A stretch of 64,000 nt of DNA from Hofstenia miamia (taxonomy: Eukaryota; Xenacoelomorpha; Acoela; Hofsteniidae). Numbering within the stretch: the stretch's first letter is position 1; each line of letters starts with the position of its first letter. The notes below the pieces were generated by a model. It did not search any database. It saw only the letters and a list, made by a program, of their open reading frames with translations, and was not told where the DNA came from. Positions 22,500-35,595 of this stretch are shown here, in pieces. The DNA lies in assembly GCA_900660155.1 (NCBI GenBank), contig CABFPE010000199.1, forward strand, positions 1,073,678 to 1,137,677, in the 5' to 3' direction. Position numbers and translations under genes: made by a program.

Positions 22500-22645
22500 A
22501 TGGCGTTAGAAGGAAACGATGTAATATTACAGCAGCAGCAGCACAGCATAACTCTGTTCCTGAACCGCTCGGTGAACTGTTCTCGTTGGCAACGAGCATC
22601 TAAGTCGTCTGGGATAAAACATGCCCGCTCATTATTATCTGGCAG
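22500..22645 (+). CDS. Candidate first coding exon with splice donor, product unknown
   Basis: An island of more balanced composition in very AT-rich DNA. ATG at 22500 sits in the context aacgATGG, the same as the Sec7 gene start. The frame reads MALEGNDVILQQQQHS and onward for 48 codons without a stop, using varied codons (CTG, CGC, TCG, GCC). It then meets GGCAG followed by gtaaat, a good splice donor at 22646. The 146-bp exon would end in phase 2. A short glutamine run (CAG x4) is the only notable motif. The continuation was not found, so the intron would be long. It could also be a chance open frame. Confidence 0.35.
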
Positions 22646-25600
22646 GTAAATCATTTGAGTGCATCATTGTCAAACTATTAATTAAATCACACTAAACACG
22701 CGACATTTAATGATGGACTAAATTTTCACATTGAGTTGTCAAATATACGTTTACTAAAAGAAATATACACAGATGAAATCATAAATTTAGAAATTTCTAA
22801 GGAAAAAAACGGAAAAAAATTAGGAACATTGGAAATAAGTTAAAAACATTGCATACCCTACTTCAATTTCAAATAACAATTGCTCCATTTTTTGTAACCA
22901 TTGGGAAAGGATTACTAAAAAGTCTAAAATGGGAAATTTAAATACTTTCAGAAATTTTCTTTGTTTTGTATTCTGATTTTTCATTATATTTTATTGCAAG
23001 AGTGTCATTAATTCGAATATTTTTATATATGGAAAGCAGGACATTAAACTGGATCGAACTTTTTTCAAACTACAATATTTGAAAATTAATTAATTTCAAA
23101 AGGGCTATTAAACACTGCTTTAGGTATGGACCAGAGATGGAACAGGCTAAATTTCTTGTTTTATCTTGTAAACAGAGAATGTTGTGCTTAGTTTGTAAGG
23201 AATTCCTATGAAACTCAACTTAGTTTTTTCAATTTCAGTGTGTAGATATTTTGCAAGGTTCATTAAAATGGATCTAGGATAGACAGATTGTGCACTACTT
23301 TCGAATTAGTGAACATAAAGATGCATTGTCAGCACTGGGATTTTACCAAAATTTTCAACGATTAAACTTTTCGTCATCATTAAATGACCTTAAGAAATAT
23401 TTTTTTAAAATTTCCTACAAACATGAATAAAAGTTTTTACTATAAATCATACATGTACATAATGTGTCGCTGACACATGTTTAAAAAATGCTTGCGCATA
23501 ACATATTTCACCCAGTTAGGCAGCACTGGTGATTGCAATTTTAAATTTCTAATGTTTTCTTAATTGAAAACGTTTTCTTACAAGTTTTAAAGTTAAGAAT
23601 ATAAACGTGTTTATTAAATTATTAATGGAAGTTCAGGGAAGCATCCCATAAAAGACTCTACGTTTTGTCTGCCAAGAAAAAGTTTACATGTATTTAATAT
23701 TAAATGCATCATATTAAAAATTGCAGTTGCAAAGTGTTTTATATTGATAAATATATCACTACCAAACTAATATTCAATATATATTTGAATGAAATTTTAA
23801 ATTAGAATTTATCAGCATACATACTACTTGAAATATCCTTTCGAAAAGACTAGTAAAAATATAAAAGGCAAAAGTAGTAAATGAAGCTTGTTTACAATTA
23901 ATTATTTTTAAGTAGATATTAAATCCGGATACTGCCTGTCAGCAATAGACTTTTGGTAAATGCATGATTGCAAAACGTGTAACTGTCTTTGCACGGGGTC
24001 TAAAAATTCCCATTTTTGTGTTTTTATTTAATAAATGCATATGCATGCTTGAAAAATAAGTATTTAATGTGCGTAAAAATTTATTGAAAAATAATTGAGT
24101 CAAAATGAGATAAATAAATAACAGTCAAATGATTCCTTTTTGCTTGGTGCTTCTCGTGTTGTAACAATTGACTGCAGCCAAACATTTTTGGAAAACTGCG
24201 AGGATGAATATTTTCATTATTAGCCTTAAGTAACCATCAATGTTCAATGCACTCTTTCTTTTAATAATAATTACATAAACCAGGCTAAGCCTTATTGTTA
24301 CTTAATGATTCAATCAACATTAGGCTAAAAGATTCTTACAGGATTGTCAAGGTTTTGAAAGTTCGAATTACCTTTGAATGTTAGAATGTGGGAAAATATT
24401 AGAAAAAATGTTATTTTTATTATAAAAGCACAAAAAACAAAAATTTACCAACATCTCAGTATGTTAGACTTTCAGAGACTTCGGAATTAACATTTTATGC
24501 TTCAGGTTGATTCTAAACAGTCTGCATAAATTGCACATTCTCAACGATATAAGCCTTACATATTTTTACAAAATGAGATTGTAAATAAAGCCAGGAGAAT
24601 TCCACTATATTCCATCACAAAATATAGCTCCGATTGCAACTTTTAATAAGATGGCGGTAACATTTTTTCCATTCTACAATAAGTTCGGTAAATTATGGTT
24701 TAGCAACAATTACAAAATGATCTGCATAATTTAGAGCAAACTAAATATCGGCCCATAGAAGCTTGTATACTAGTGCAAACGTTTATTTGGAATTTTATGA
24801 AGCTATGAAGCCAAGGGATGATGCTGCATCTTTTGTGGCATTGAAATTTGTTGTTACTGCGTATCCGATTTAAACATGCATTGCTATGCTCTTTAGGAAA
24901 GCTTTCAGGATAGCCTGCATTTATTTCTCTTAAAGAGGAAGAGCCTATTGAATTAGCTTTACCCTATATGCAAACTTCCATTTTCTCATCAAAGTAGTCA
25001 ACATTTTTCTTGTAAAAGTGTTATACAGAATTAACACTGGCTTGTCTTTTTGGAGGCTGTAACATAACAGCATACATGTGAAAAATTATGGATGATATTA
25101 TTGTTAGTGAAATGTAGAAAATCGTTACAATCTTGTTTACATGAACAAATGTGAACAAATTGGACTCAAATGCATGATTTTGTTCCGAATTTCAAAAGTA
25201 ATCTCATATTTGTGACTACGCATTGCTTCTAACAGCGTCTGAAATTAATTGATGTTAACGAAATGTGTACACACACCATGTGAGGTGAAAAATTATCCGT
25301 AACAATATCTCTGCTTCTGAAATTATATGGTTTCACAAGGTCCATTACGATGTCATGTTCTAGATTCTAATGAACTTCATTATTTTGCTTGGCAAAACAC
25401 ATCTTAGGGTTTAGTGACATTACATTTTTGTAGAAAAGACTTCTAATAAAATTAATTTGCTCTATATATATATATATATATATATAAACTTCATGTACAT
25501 GTAATTTAAATTCAATTAGTACAGATATTCTATGAAATCCCAGAGACCTTCTAAATTTGACAAGTTCTCTATAGGCCCAATCATAGGCAATCATTCTGTT

Positions 25601-28600
25601 GGTGATTGGTTGTTACCATGTAATCACACGGTCGCATGTCATGCTGCGTTCTCAGGTTTACCACGAAAACCTATTGGTGCATTTATATATATAATTGTAA
25701 TGAATTCAATTCAGAGAAATGGAGACGCATAGCCATAAATGTGCTGGTGTATGTATATTGAATGTCTGTCACTTTCCAATTTGTATGATGCTGAACTGTT
25801 CTCACACATCATTGCAATGTAGAGTGAAAAAGCTTATGATTCATTATTAGGATGGGCGACGTTTGCAAAAGCAAGTTTCAGCAAAAATTTTTTTGTCACC
25901 AAAAAAAGCGTTCGCATACCTGTAAAAAAATTGATTGACGTGTGCTAATTGATGAGTCATTGCACACAATTAATTCATGAATAATGAAGAGAGGTGACTA
26001 AAGATGTGAATATTCATACATTACATAAATAATTTTAAAGTGTACGCTTGTAGTTTTAGACCATTGAAAGGATTACTATATTGAAATAATCATATATTGT
26101 TTGTTAATGAACTTGATATGTACACTGAATAATAGCACTAGTATTATATTTCATAAATTCTTGTTATTACCCAGAAATTTTTTTATATTTAACAGAACTT
26201 ATGTTGTATGTATATATATACAAAGGGTATATTTATCCATATATACATATAGCTTTCTTAAACATTTAATAAAAGTCTTAACATGAACGTCTTTACAAAT
26301 TAAAAATGTTTCTCTGCAGAGTTTGTCAGTACATTCATACATAACTTTCATTTATTACAAACTTAAATGTTGGAAGAATTATCTTTATGTACGGGATGAT
26401 GTAAATTAGCAGTAGAAATTATCTTGTCAAACGATGTTTATTAATGTGTATTCTATATATTGCTTAATCTTTTCAGCAAATAGTAAAATTTATCGTTCAA
26501 CTACATAATGTAATTTGTAGAATGCCTTAAAATGGGTATTTACGTGCGATATTGAATAAAATATATAAAAACAAAACCATTAACGCTTCGAAATACAAAA
26601 TACTCTGAATATACAACAAGGAAATGTTGAATTTAAGTGTATGTACGTTTTTCTTTCTCCTTTTTTAAGTTTATACTAAAACTGTCATGAAGTTTGCATT
26701 TTGTTCAATGCTTATGACGGAAAGATATCTTGATTTTAACACACTATTCAGTTTTCACAAAGTTTCAAGTGGTGACGGTTGAATTCATTCAATAATGTAA
26801 GTTATTTTTGTATTTTAAAAAATTCATATTACTAACTTTGTCTCATGTAATTACAAAATAATATAAAAATTTCATAATGTTTGTACACGTTTAATATCCT
26901 TGCGTGAAAGGACAAAAAAATCACCAAAAGGAAAATTAAATATTCCCAAAGGCAAGTAATTTTGTTCAAAAGTACAAAAAAATCCCCAAAAGGAAAATTA
27001 AATATTCCCAAAGCAAGTAATTTTGTTCGAAAGGACAAAAAAAATCACCAAAAGGAAAATTAAATATTCCCAAAGGCAAGTAATTTTTTTCGAAAAGACA
27101 AAACAAATCACCAAAAGGAAAATGAAAATTTTAGACTCTCAAATAGTAGAAAAATACTTGGAAATCCATTATATATTGGCATTCTCTCTAATGCTATGCC
27201 TTTGAAACTCTAACAAAATCGGATTTATTATCAAAAATTCTCAATCTTTATATGATTTTAAAACGTTTAATGGGAAAATGGAGTTAAAATCTGGTTTTCC
27301 TAATTGCATATTGTGAGATATATATTTAATATATGAATACAATGAGTAAGCCGTCTTGAAGAAGTATTTATTTCATTTTATCAGTTTCTGATAATTGTAA
27401 TTTACGCTATTTATTTCTATATTTAGAAAATGTTCCAAAGTTGTTTTAATACCTAATGTACAAAATGTAGTTTAAATCATTTAATGATTGTTGTTGTGTT
27501 TTTATAATCTCATACACAATTACAAGCATATTTTAAGTACTATACGTATACTTAAATTTATTTTATATAGCTTTGATATTCATTTTCAAATTAAAAATTT
27601 ACTTCTTTTCATGCAACCTGTGTACGACTATGTGTTTTGTAAAATCAATAAATTTAATCATTTTGCATAAATGTATTTTTTATGAAAAAGTGTTAGCCTT
27701 TTTGTAATTAAAAATGTCTTGCGAGTTTCATGATATCTAATTGATTTGGTTTTGAAATGGCGCTATGTATTCATTTGCGATTATCAAAATTTACTCGTTG
27801 ACTGAAACAATGCGAATGTTAACGTTTTTAACATTGTAAAGCTGTGTATAGCATTGAAAGCGTTTTGTTTTTAGTTTAGAAATTTTTGAGATTCATTTTC
27901 CACTTTGTAGATCAATACATAAATGCACATGTTAGGAATAATATTATCAACGATTTTTATATTCTTTTTTAAGGTTTATACAATACGTGTGTTATTATCT
28001 AATTTTCTCAGAATTCTGCATCTCATGAGCGTTTGAAAATTCATACAATTTATTATTTTGAAAAAGCAAGAAAAATGATAATTTTTTACTTAATGCACTT
28101 TGTGGCAAGCCGAGGTATTTATTTGTTGTGAGATTTTGTTCTTTTAGTTGGCATCTCATAAATGTTTAATACTATTTGGGAAAGCAAACAAATTTTTATT
28201 ATGTAAAGACTAATAAATATATCATTTTTTAACCACATGCACTTTCTGTGAAACAATTCAAACCTTTGTTAAACATTGATTGTATTCAACATATTAAAAT
28301 ATTTATTTTTATAAATAAAATCTGTATAAAATAAAATCTGAATTTAGAATAAAGATTACTCGTATTTTTGTGCATTAATGCTTTTCTTACTCATTCTTGA
28401 AATTTTATACTAACAACCTCATGAAATTTTCATTTTTTTAATGATAAAAAGATATCTTAATTTTAACATAATATTCAGTTTTAACAATGATTTTTGACTA
28501 ATTTGATCAGTTGAATTCATGTATACAAATGGAAAAAATTAAATGTACGGAAAATTCATATACCGGTTATTTATTTACTTCTTAACATAAAAGACACCAA

Positions 28601-29780
28601 TAAAATTTTAAAATGTAAGCAATTTCTTATAATATAAAATTTATATTTTTAAACATTTTGTATATATGTGTATCAATAAATGCTAACAACCAATTTACAA
28701 CACTAATAACAAAACATGTTATCAACAATCTTGAAACGTTTCATATAAAAATTCCTACTTGTAAATAATTTATTCTTGAATTCAGCAAGAAATACGTATT
28801 GAAAAAAAATTTTATTTCATTTGTACCAGAGATGGTGATTGATAAATATTTTTACTTTATTAACATTTTAGTTTTGTAGCATCTTGCATTTACATAATTG
28901 TATAAAAACATGTAATAATTGAGATTGTTTTCCAAATTGTGAAAAATTCTAGTTTTATGTGATTTGAAAGTGTTTTATTTAATCGTGATAATTGTAAAGG
29001 GATTTCATGTTTCGGAGATATAAATCTTTAAGATTGGATTCTGGCAGTTGAACAATAGATAAAACACGTAATATTGACAATGTCTATGAAAGCATGCAAT
29101 TTTATACATAGAGCGGAGATAAAATTTATGTTGACATTGTCTATGAAGCATGTAACTTTCTACACGTATGAATATACACAACCAGCATAATGGAATTTCA
29201 CATTTATGAAACAAAGACAACTACTCTGAAAGATTTCAAACTTTTTGGTAAGCTATTTTTATAATTAAACCTCAGATATTGTTTTTGATTCTTAACGCTT
29301 TTGTGCAATATTATCTCTAGTTAGTTTTACAGATATTTCTTTTAAAAACATAATTTTATTTTAATAAATTGCTGCGAATTTACTGTTCAATGTTAAATTT
29401 ATTATAGACTTTATAGAAAACGTCGTTTGTTTGTTAATTTTTAATTGAATTTGTTTAAACATTTAATTGTCATGTGTTTTATATTGTGAATGTCATCTCG
29501 TTTGACTTGTATATTAACCATTAATTTAGATGCTACCGTTTGAAATTCATAATGTGTAAATACACATTGCGTTTGTTTCCTACAGAATTCCCCCAACAAC
29601 AATGATGATAAACTTGCCCAATAGACAAATTTAATAGTACGATATGTATGATCATTATAAGCAAAGTGAAAAATAAATTACATTTTTGTCTTTTCTTAAA
29701 CACGTATGTGGGTTTTACCACATATAGTTAGTAAATAATATTATTAATATTTATTTTTTTTGGAAATATTTTTCGATTCC
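22646..29780. other. Long AT-rich, gene-poor stretch (possible intron)
   Basis: About 7 kb with very high A+T and no convincing exon on either strand. It contains a TA microsatellite (25462-25486), the 62-bp minisatellite at 26906-27125 and a YY1-like word (aagatggcggt) near 24650. Open frames of 60-80 codons here are what such composition gives by chance. If the exon at 22500 is real, this would be intron. Confidence 0.5.
26906..27125. repeat. Minisatellite, about 3.5 units of 62 bp
   Basis: Repeated phrase caccaaaaggaaaattaaat with aagtaattttgttc between copies. Units differ by a few bases and small indels. Confidence 0.9.
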
Positions 29781-29789
29781 ACTTTTTAA

Positions 29790-30076
29790 ACAGGTATGTA
29801 ATGTGTGAATATAATACATGTAAAGTAAATTAATGTGTGAAAGTAATACATATAAAGTAAGTTAATGTGGGAAAGTAAAACTAAAAAAAATGTAAGGTAA
29901 TGTGGGAAAGTAATACTAAAAAAATGTAAGGTAATGTGGGAAAGTAAAACTAAAAAAATTTAAGGTAATGTGGGAAATTAGATCATATAAATAACACAAA
30001 AACTAGTAAAAGTACATGACTTCCATGACGTCAGTAAAACACCTCTGCCAATATCCACGGCGTCTCAGGTCGAAGG
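29790..30076 (+). repeat. Dispersed promoter-like repeat, cut by an assembly gap
   Basis: Begins with a minisatellite (aatgtgggaaagtaaaact, about 35-bp units, 29790-29980). It continues with aaaaactagtaaaagtacatg, a CRE-like tgacgtca, and ccaatatccacggcgtctc. It runs into Ns just where its partner at 56985-57387 (minus strand) carries two CCAAT boxes and a TATA box. The two copies are in opposite orientation. Confidence 0.8.
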
Positions 30077-30207
30077 NNNNNNNNNNNNNNNNNNNNNNNN
30101 NNNNNNNNNNNNNNNNNNNNNNNNNNNNNNNNNNNNNNNNNNNNNNNNNNNNNNNNNNNNNNNNNNNNNNNNNNNNNNNNNNNNNNNNNNNNNNNNNNNN
30201 NNNNNNN
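30077..30207. other. Assembly gap (131 N)
   Basis: Run of N. Open frames predicted across it are not usable. Confidence 0.99.
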
Positions 30208-30507
30208 TGCACAATGCTAAACTTCATCACTCAGAGCCATTGTGTAATGCATGCTTTTACATTTAGCACAAATTATACACAATTGATGAATATAGATCTA
30301 TATTCCGTCCTTTGCATACTATATCTTTGATTAATATTAATGTATGTTGAAATATACGTCTATACAAAATATAAAATGTTATACCCAAGTGTTGGGTTTT
30401 ATATCTATGAATTATTTTCCTTAATACAGAGTGTTGCATAATTAAAAACATTGTTACAATGAACATGTCATAACTATATTAACAGAAGCAAATATGTCAG
30501 TGTACCT
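30208..30507. other. AT-rich spacer after the gap
   Basis: No gene or repeat recognised. Confidence 0.4.
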
Positions 30508-30852
30508 AAAAAATAAAAACTTCGTCAAAAAATTAATTTGCTCAATTTCGTTTTGTCAAAACGTTTCTTATCATCAATTATATCACATTGCCAAGATCTA
30601 GAAATCAAAAAATAAAAACTGCGTCAAAAAATCAATTTGTTCAATTTAGTTTTGTCAAAATGTTTCTTGTCATCAATTATATCACTTTGCCCCAATCCTA
30701 GAAAATAAAAATAAAACTTCTCAAAGAATTAATTTGTTCAATTAAGTTTTGTCAAAATGTTTCTTGTCATCAATTATATCACTTTGCCTAAATCCTAGAA
30801 ATCAAAATAAAAACTTTGTCAAAAATTAATTTGTTCAATTAAGTTTTGACAA
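30508..30852. repeat. Tandem repeat, about 3.3 units of 105 bp
   Basis: Each unit holds tttgtcaaaatgtttcttgt and atcaattatatcac. Units drift by several bases and small indels, so the array is older than the 126-bp satellite. Confidence 0.88.
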
Positions 30853-30879
30853 AAATATTTTCTCACTAGATGGCGTCCA

Positions 30880-31640
30880 ATAGAATCGCTTCATTTCCAC
30901 ATGGCAAATAGTCATGGGTGTCCCAATGAGACGTCCTCTGTCCGTTACCTTACTACTTATCACCATCCCATTTTTCATTCTGGTAGCTCATTAACAGGGA
31001 CAATAATTTTTTCACTGTGTAATTCGTCAAGCTTAGCTTTTAGCTTCTTCTATGTTGTCAAAGGAACATTTCTCAGAGAGTTATCCTTTAAGCTTACACT
31101 ATACTTCTTGGTGTATTTACCATATTCACTAAACCATCTGCAAATTCAACAAACACATCTTGATTATTAGGCCTGAAAGGTATGTGTGTCTTGCCTTTGC
31201 TTACATCCAACCAGAGAGATTGGGAAACTTTTGTTTTGTCTTCAAGTTTGAAGTTGTAATGGAGTGCATCAAGGAGTCCTTACAAAATTTGACTTGTATT
31301 ATATCGTTTGCAAGGCTAGTTTGTAGTCCAAGTATCAGCATAACATTATTAAGCGACAACATAAATTTTGCATTTGATTTGCGCTGGAAGACTGCAATAA
31401 TCCTTTAATGGGATTCTGCTACCGCCGTAGCCTGATAATCTAGTACGTGTTTTCTTTATCATTGATTTTGGTTGTCCTAGTGTAAGGAAATCGTTAAGAG
31501 ATATAATGTTTAAACTTGGGTGTTCCCACTATTCACAGTGGTTATAGCATCGCAGTTATACGCGTCTTCCTCTTCCTTGTCAGCTGAATATGATTCTTCT
31601 ACAGTGCTCACTTCCTGCTCTAGTTTGAAAACTTTGATAA
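30880..31640 (-). mobile_element. Gypsy-type LTR retrotransposon fossil (pol fragment)
   Basis: Read on the minus strand, this stretch keeps protease-region words (TRLSGYGGSRIPLK) followed by the start of the reverse transcriptase domain (KLDELHSEKIIVPVNELPEW), as in Gypsy-type elements. It is badly broken, with many breaks, and looks old. No LTRs were recognised. The plus-strand open frames at 30901-31408 are shadows. Confidence 0.6.
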
Positions 31641-32495
31641 TCTTGGAAAGTTTTTGAATAAATCTTTAATCTTGGATTTCTTGCAAAGTTTCTTAAAAGA
31701 ACTTGATAAGAAATATATTCTTGGATTTCTTTCAAATTTCTTGAATATTTCTGAAGGGGCTTAAGAAAAAATATTTTCTGGATTTTTTTCAATAACCTTG
31801 AATGTTTTTTAAAAAAATTTATTAAAAATAAGTGTTTCTGAAACATTATCAGGTAAATGAAATTTCTACAGCATATATAAAAATATAATATATTAAAACT
31901 TACAAGTAATGCTTATTATTTCGTATATCGCACAAGTATTGCAATACATGTAAGATCATTAATAATTTTTTGTAAGCTTTAAGATTCTTTTAAATATTAG
32001 AAAACATTCACGTACTTATTGAATGGTTTTGAAACTCATGTAATTTGGACAAAGGATAAATAATATGCTATGAAATGTTATAGTTTATTTAAATCAAAAT
32101 AATGTTGAGAACAGGGCAATAAAGAGGGTCATGATCACGACGTCGAGGACCTCCTCCTTTGGATCCGGCTCTAATTTATATGTGTTTATTTAAATTGAAA
32201 TCAAAAGTGTTATGCATTAGAATTTTTATAGAATCCAAAAATGAACGGTGGAATTGCAGACATGTTGTTGAGCTGGAAATCATTTTGCATGATGTTCTCT
32301 AAAATTCCCGCAATTTCGTAAATTCCAATTGCATTGAAATGTTCGCGTAAATCAAAATTTCGCAGTTAGAGAGAGAGAGAGAGAGATATTTTTCACCTTA
32401 ATTGCAACCAAAAGGTTGAAAAATATAAGGTAATAACTATAAACTACTATTTACAAACATATATTTATATATATGTCTATATGTGTTTATATATC
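31641..32495. other. Spacer with degenerate repeats
   Basis: 31620-31850 holds a degenerate repetition of cttggatttctt-like phrases. A GA microsatellite lies near 32368-32386. The minus-strand frame at 31580-31846 comes from the repetition. No gene seen. Confidence 0.5.
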
Positions 32496-32497
32496 GA

Positions 32498-33660
32498 TCA
32501 TTTCCCATATGTAACCAAATTCATTGCTGCTATTTGATTGTAGACAAAACTTTTCTCCATTCTGGAAGTTCGATGAGGGAAGGAGTAATCACGAATTTTA
32601 CGTAAATTATAATCTAAATTCCGTATGTTTGGCACAAAATGACTCAGTGGGTGATTTTCTTTGCTTTGGATTTTTTGCCAAAGTTTAGTACAGCATGAAT
32701 TTCGTCGATCACTTAGAGATTGACACTTGCTGATAAGACATGCTGCTTCATATTTAAAATTTGGAAAAATTATCCGCAGAGCACGCTTTTGAATGCGTTC
32801 CAAATCCTTTGATTGCTCTTTAGTTATTGCGTTGCTCCAAACGGGTGAACTGTACTATAGAATAGGGCGTATTAATGATGTGTAGATTTGGATTAGATGA
32901 GATGATGGAATATCAACCCTTTTAAGAATTTGGAGGAAATGCAATCTTTTGGCTGCTTTTTTAACCATGTGCATAATATTTTCTTCCCATGTGAGATTGT
33001 CTTGAACTACTAATCGAAGGAGTTTAGCTGATTGAACTCGCTGAATACTATCATCTGTTATTTGAACTTCAGATGGCAAGTTAAAGTTATGCAAGGGACA
33101 AATAGTAATTTCTTTTGATTTTATTAGATTAAGTTGCATAAGCGATTTGCTGGCCCAATTTTTCACTCTGTGAACTAAACATTCAGATTCTGATGGAATA
33201 TCACGCGAGCAAACTTCCCAGATTGTTAAATCGTCCACAAATTTGACTCTGTTGTACCAAAAACTCATTAAAGAGTTAACAAAAAGTATAAAAAGCCAAG
33301 GTCCAAGTTTGGTTCCTTCAGGTACTCCTGCATACAACGTATTCCACAATGAAAGTGTTCCGCAAGGTAAACGAACTCTTTGTTGACGACCAGATAAAAA
33401 GCTTATGATCCAGTTGCATGTATAGTTGCTAACGTTAATTTCTCTCAGTCTGTTAATTAATATTGGATGACTAACTAAATCAAAAGCCTTTCTGAAGTCA
33501 ATTAAGAATATTCGTATGTATTGCCCAGTGCTTTCCAATTGATTTATCCAATTATAGAAAAGTGAATAAAGACTAGAAATATATAATTTAGAAGATTGAT
33601 GGTGCATATTGCATAATGAAAACTTTCAGCAGTTCAGAATTGGTCACTAATTAATTTTCT
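32498..33660 (-). mobile_element. LINE fragment (CR1-like), reverse transcriptase to C-terminus
   Basis: Minus-strand LINE, truncated upstream near 33660. The reverse transcriptase motifs are IFLIDFRKAFDLVSHP, AGVPEGTKLGPWLFILFVNS and KFVDDLTIWEV, with both aspartates kept. One in-frame TAG lies between PIL and YSSPVWSN (near 32855). Beyond it the same frame continues to the C-terminus (ERIQKRALRIIFPNF, SDRRNSCCTKLW) and stops at 32498. A 119-bp piece of this C-terminal region is repeated exactly at 58078-58196. It is a different lineage from the LINE at 16582. Confidence 0.85.
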
Positions 33661-35587
33661 TGCAAATACATAAAGCTGTTCGGAATGTGAGGTGAAAAGT
33701 TCTAAATTTGTGAAGTGCAAAATTATTTGGAAGATCTAACACTGACCATCAAAGTTCAAATGTAAGTTATTAGAGCTTTGTTGGAGAATTGCATTTTTTC
33801 AACGCATATGATGTTGAGAAATCTGAAATTATTATTAAAAGTAAAGCCCTTTTGAGATATGATTTGGATCTAAAAAATTCAAGATTTTATAGTTGAAAAG
33901 ACGAATTTTTGAAAATTCAATTATAGAAGTAATTAGAGACGACAATGATGATGATTCACTTATGAACAATCTAAGAACCTTCAAAATATTGTCATGCACA
34001 TTCCAGACTACATTTCAAAACAATTGTCTTTTTACAAAGATTGTTCAACATGTTTTTATGATACCTCTGCTTGCTGAATCACAGTGGCCTTCATAAACCT
34101 CCAATTTGTTTGTTTTTGCATTTGCTCGACTATTTCATGTTTTTTGTTCATTCTCTCTTAATCACTGTAGAGAATAACTTAGAAGTTCTGCAGTTGTAGT
34201 TCTTAACCAAAGAATGATGGATAAAGAGGGCTATTGCACTTTATATGGGACAACTTTGCTCTCTTCTATGCACTCCGATGTGAATATTTTCTCTAATAAT
34301 GTACAAAATAATTTAGAGATCACTCTTGGCATTACAAATTCCAAAAATTTTCACTCTTGCTTGATTATTGTTTTATCAAAATATAAATGGTATATATATA
34401 TATATATATATATATAGATTTTACTGTAATAAATATCCAATGCATTTAATTTAGTTAAAGTTTAGCTTTATAAAATCAAAAGTCCTCTTTTTTGAGAGCA
34501 TTGCTGCATTTGCCACGGCCTTGTCCTTTAGTAGCCAATGGCGTAGCACATATTGAAACTTAAATCCGTTTATATGATATCAAGTAAATTTAGGAACTAG
34601 ATATATTTATTTATAGTAAAAAATACTATAAGTGAATGATTTGAGTTAAATTTTTTATATTTGGAATAGAAATCTACTGTTAATTCCTCCATCAAATTAA
34701 TTTCTAATTGAGGAATTCAAGTCTGATATTAACCAATTGCAAGTCCTTTGAATGTAACCAACCAGATTGTTTCAAATATTTATCTCATATACTAGTACAT
34801 TCTAAACGCTAGAATGGAAAATTCACGAATTATAAATTCTTCTGGTTAGAGCTGCGTAAGAGAAAAAGCTAAGCTCCAGTAATTGTTGCAAAAAGCCTTT
34901 ATATTTAATTATAAATTTAAGTAATTTTTTTCAATTATTGTTTACACAACTTTATTTATACTTACACTAGTAAATTTTATGTAAAGCAGGGAATGACAAT
35001 ACAAACAGTACTTGCTAAACATATCAATTAAAATGCGTGTGAAACTGGAACTTTTGAAAATAAATTAGCTCATAACAAAAATGCTGAGCAAGATATTTGC
35101 ATTGGTTTGAAATACACAGAATGTATACAAATAATTGAAAATATTTAATGCTAACAAGTTTTTACTATTAATCAATGTCTTGAATGTATGCTATATATAC
35201 CTGGAGCGATCGCATTTTCCTTTTCACCTGAATGAATCAATCTACACTACAAAATTCAAACAAAAAATTGAGTATTCGATTGGGAAACGCTTTAATTTTC
35301 CCCTACACATGTTCCCCTATTTCTTAGTTTATACTAAAAACCACAATTAATAATTGGTGCAAAATATTTAGACCAAACCCAAAACAAAATTGAGTAACTG
35401 AAAGGGTCTACATTGTTTGTTCTAAACTGGTTTTGAAATGTAAGAGAAAAACGAAAGTCATATTTAAGAATTTTTTAATTTCCTTTATTAGTAGTGAACT
35501 TAGTTAAAATAACAATTGGATGGCGGCATTCTGGTACGTTGCATTCAGGTAAATAGGAAACACCCATGACAAGTATATTTTTCGTTT
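33661..35587. other. AT-rich spacer
   Basis: No gene recognised. A TA microsatellite lies at 34391-34416. Open frames of about 67 codons at 33893-34096 and 34214-34417 have no motif, and the second ends in the TA run. Confidence 0.5.
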
Positions 35588-35595
35588 CGGCATAG

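Noticed and set aside
25532-25732. 66-codon frame considered as a later exon after 22500
   Set aside because: Phase and acceptor do not fit convincingly and no domain is recognisable.
30003-30330. Open frames spanning the N run
   Set aside because: Their middle is unknown sequence, and the readable part belongs to the promoter-like repeat.
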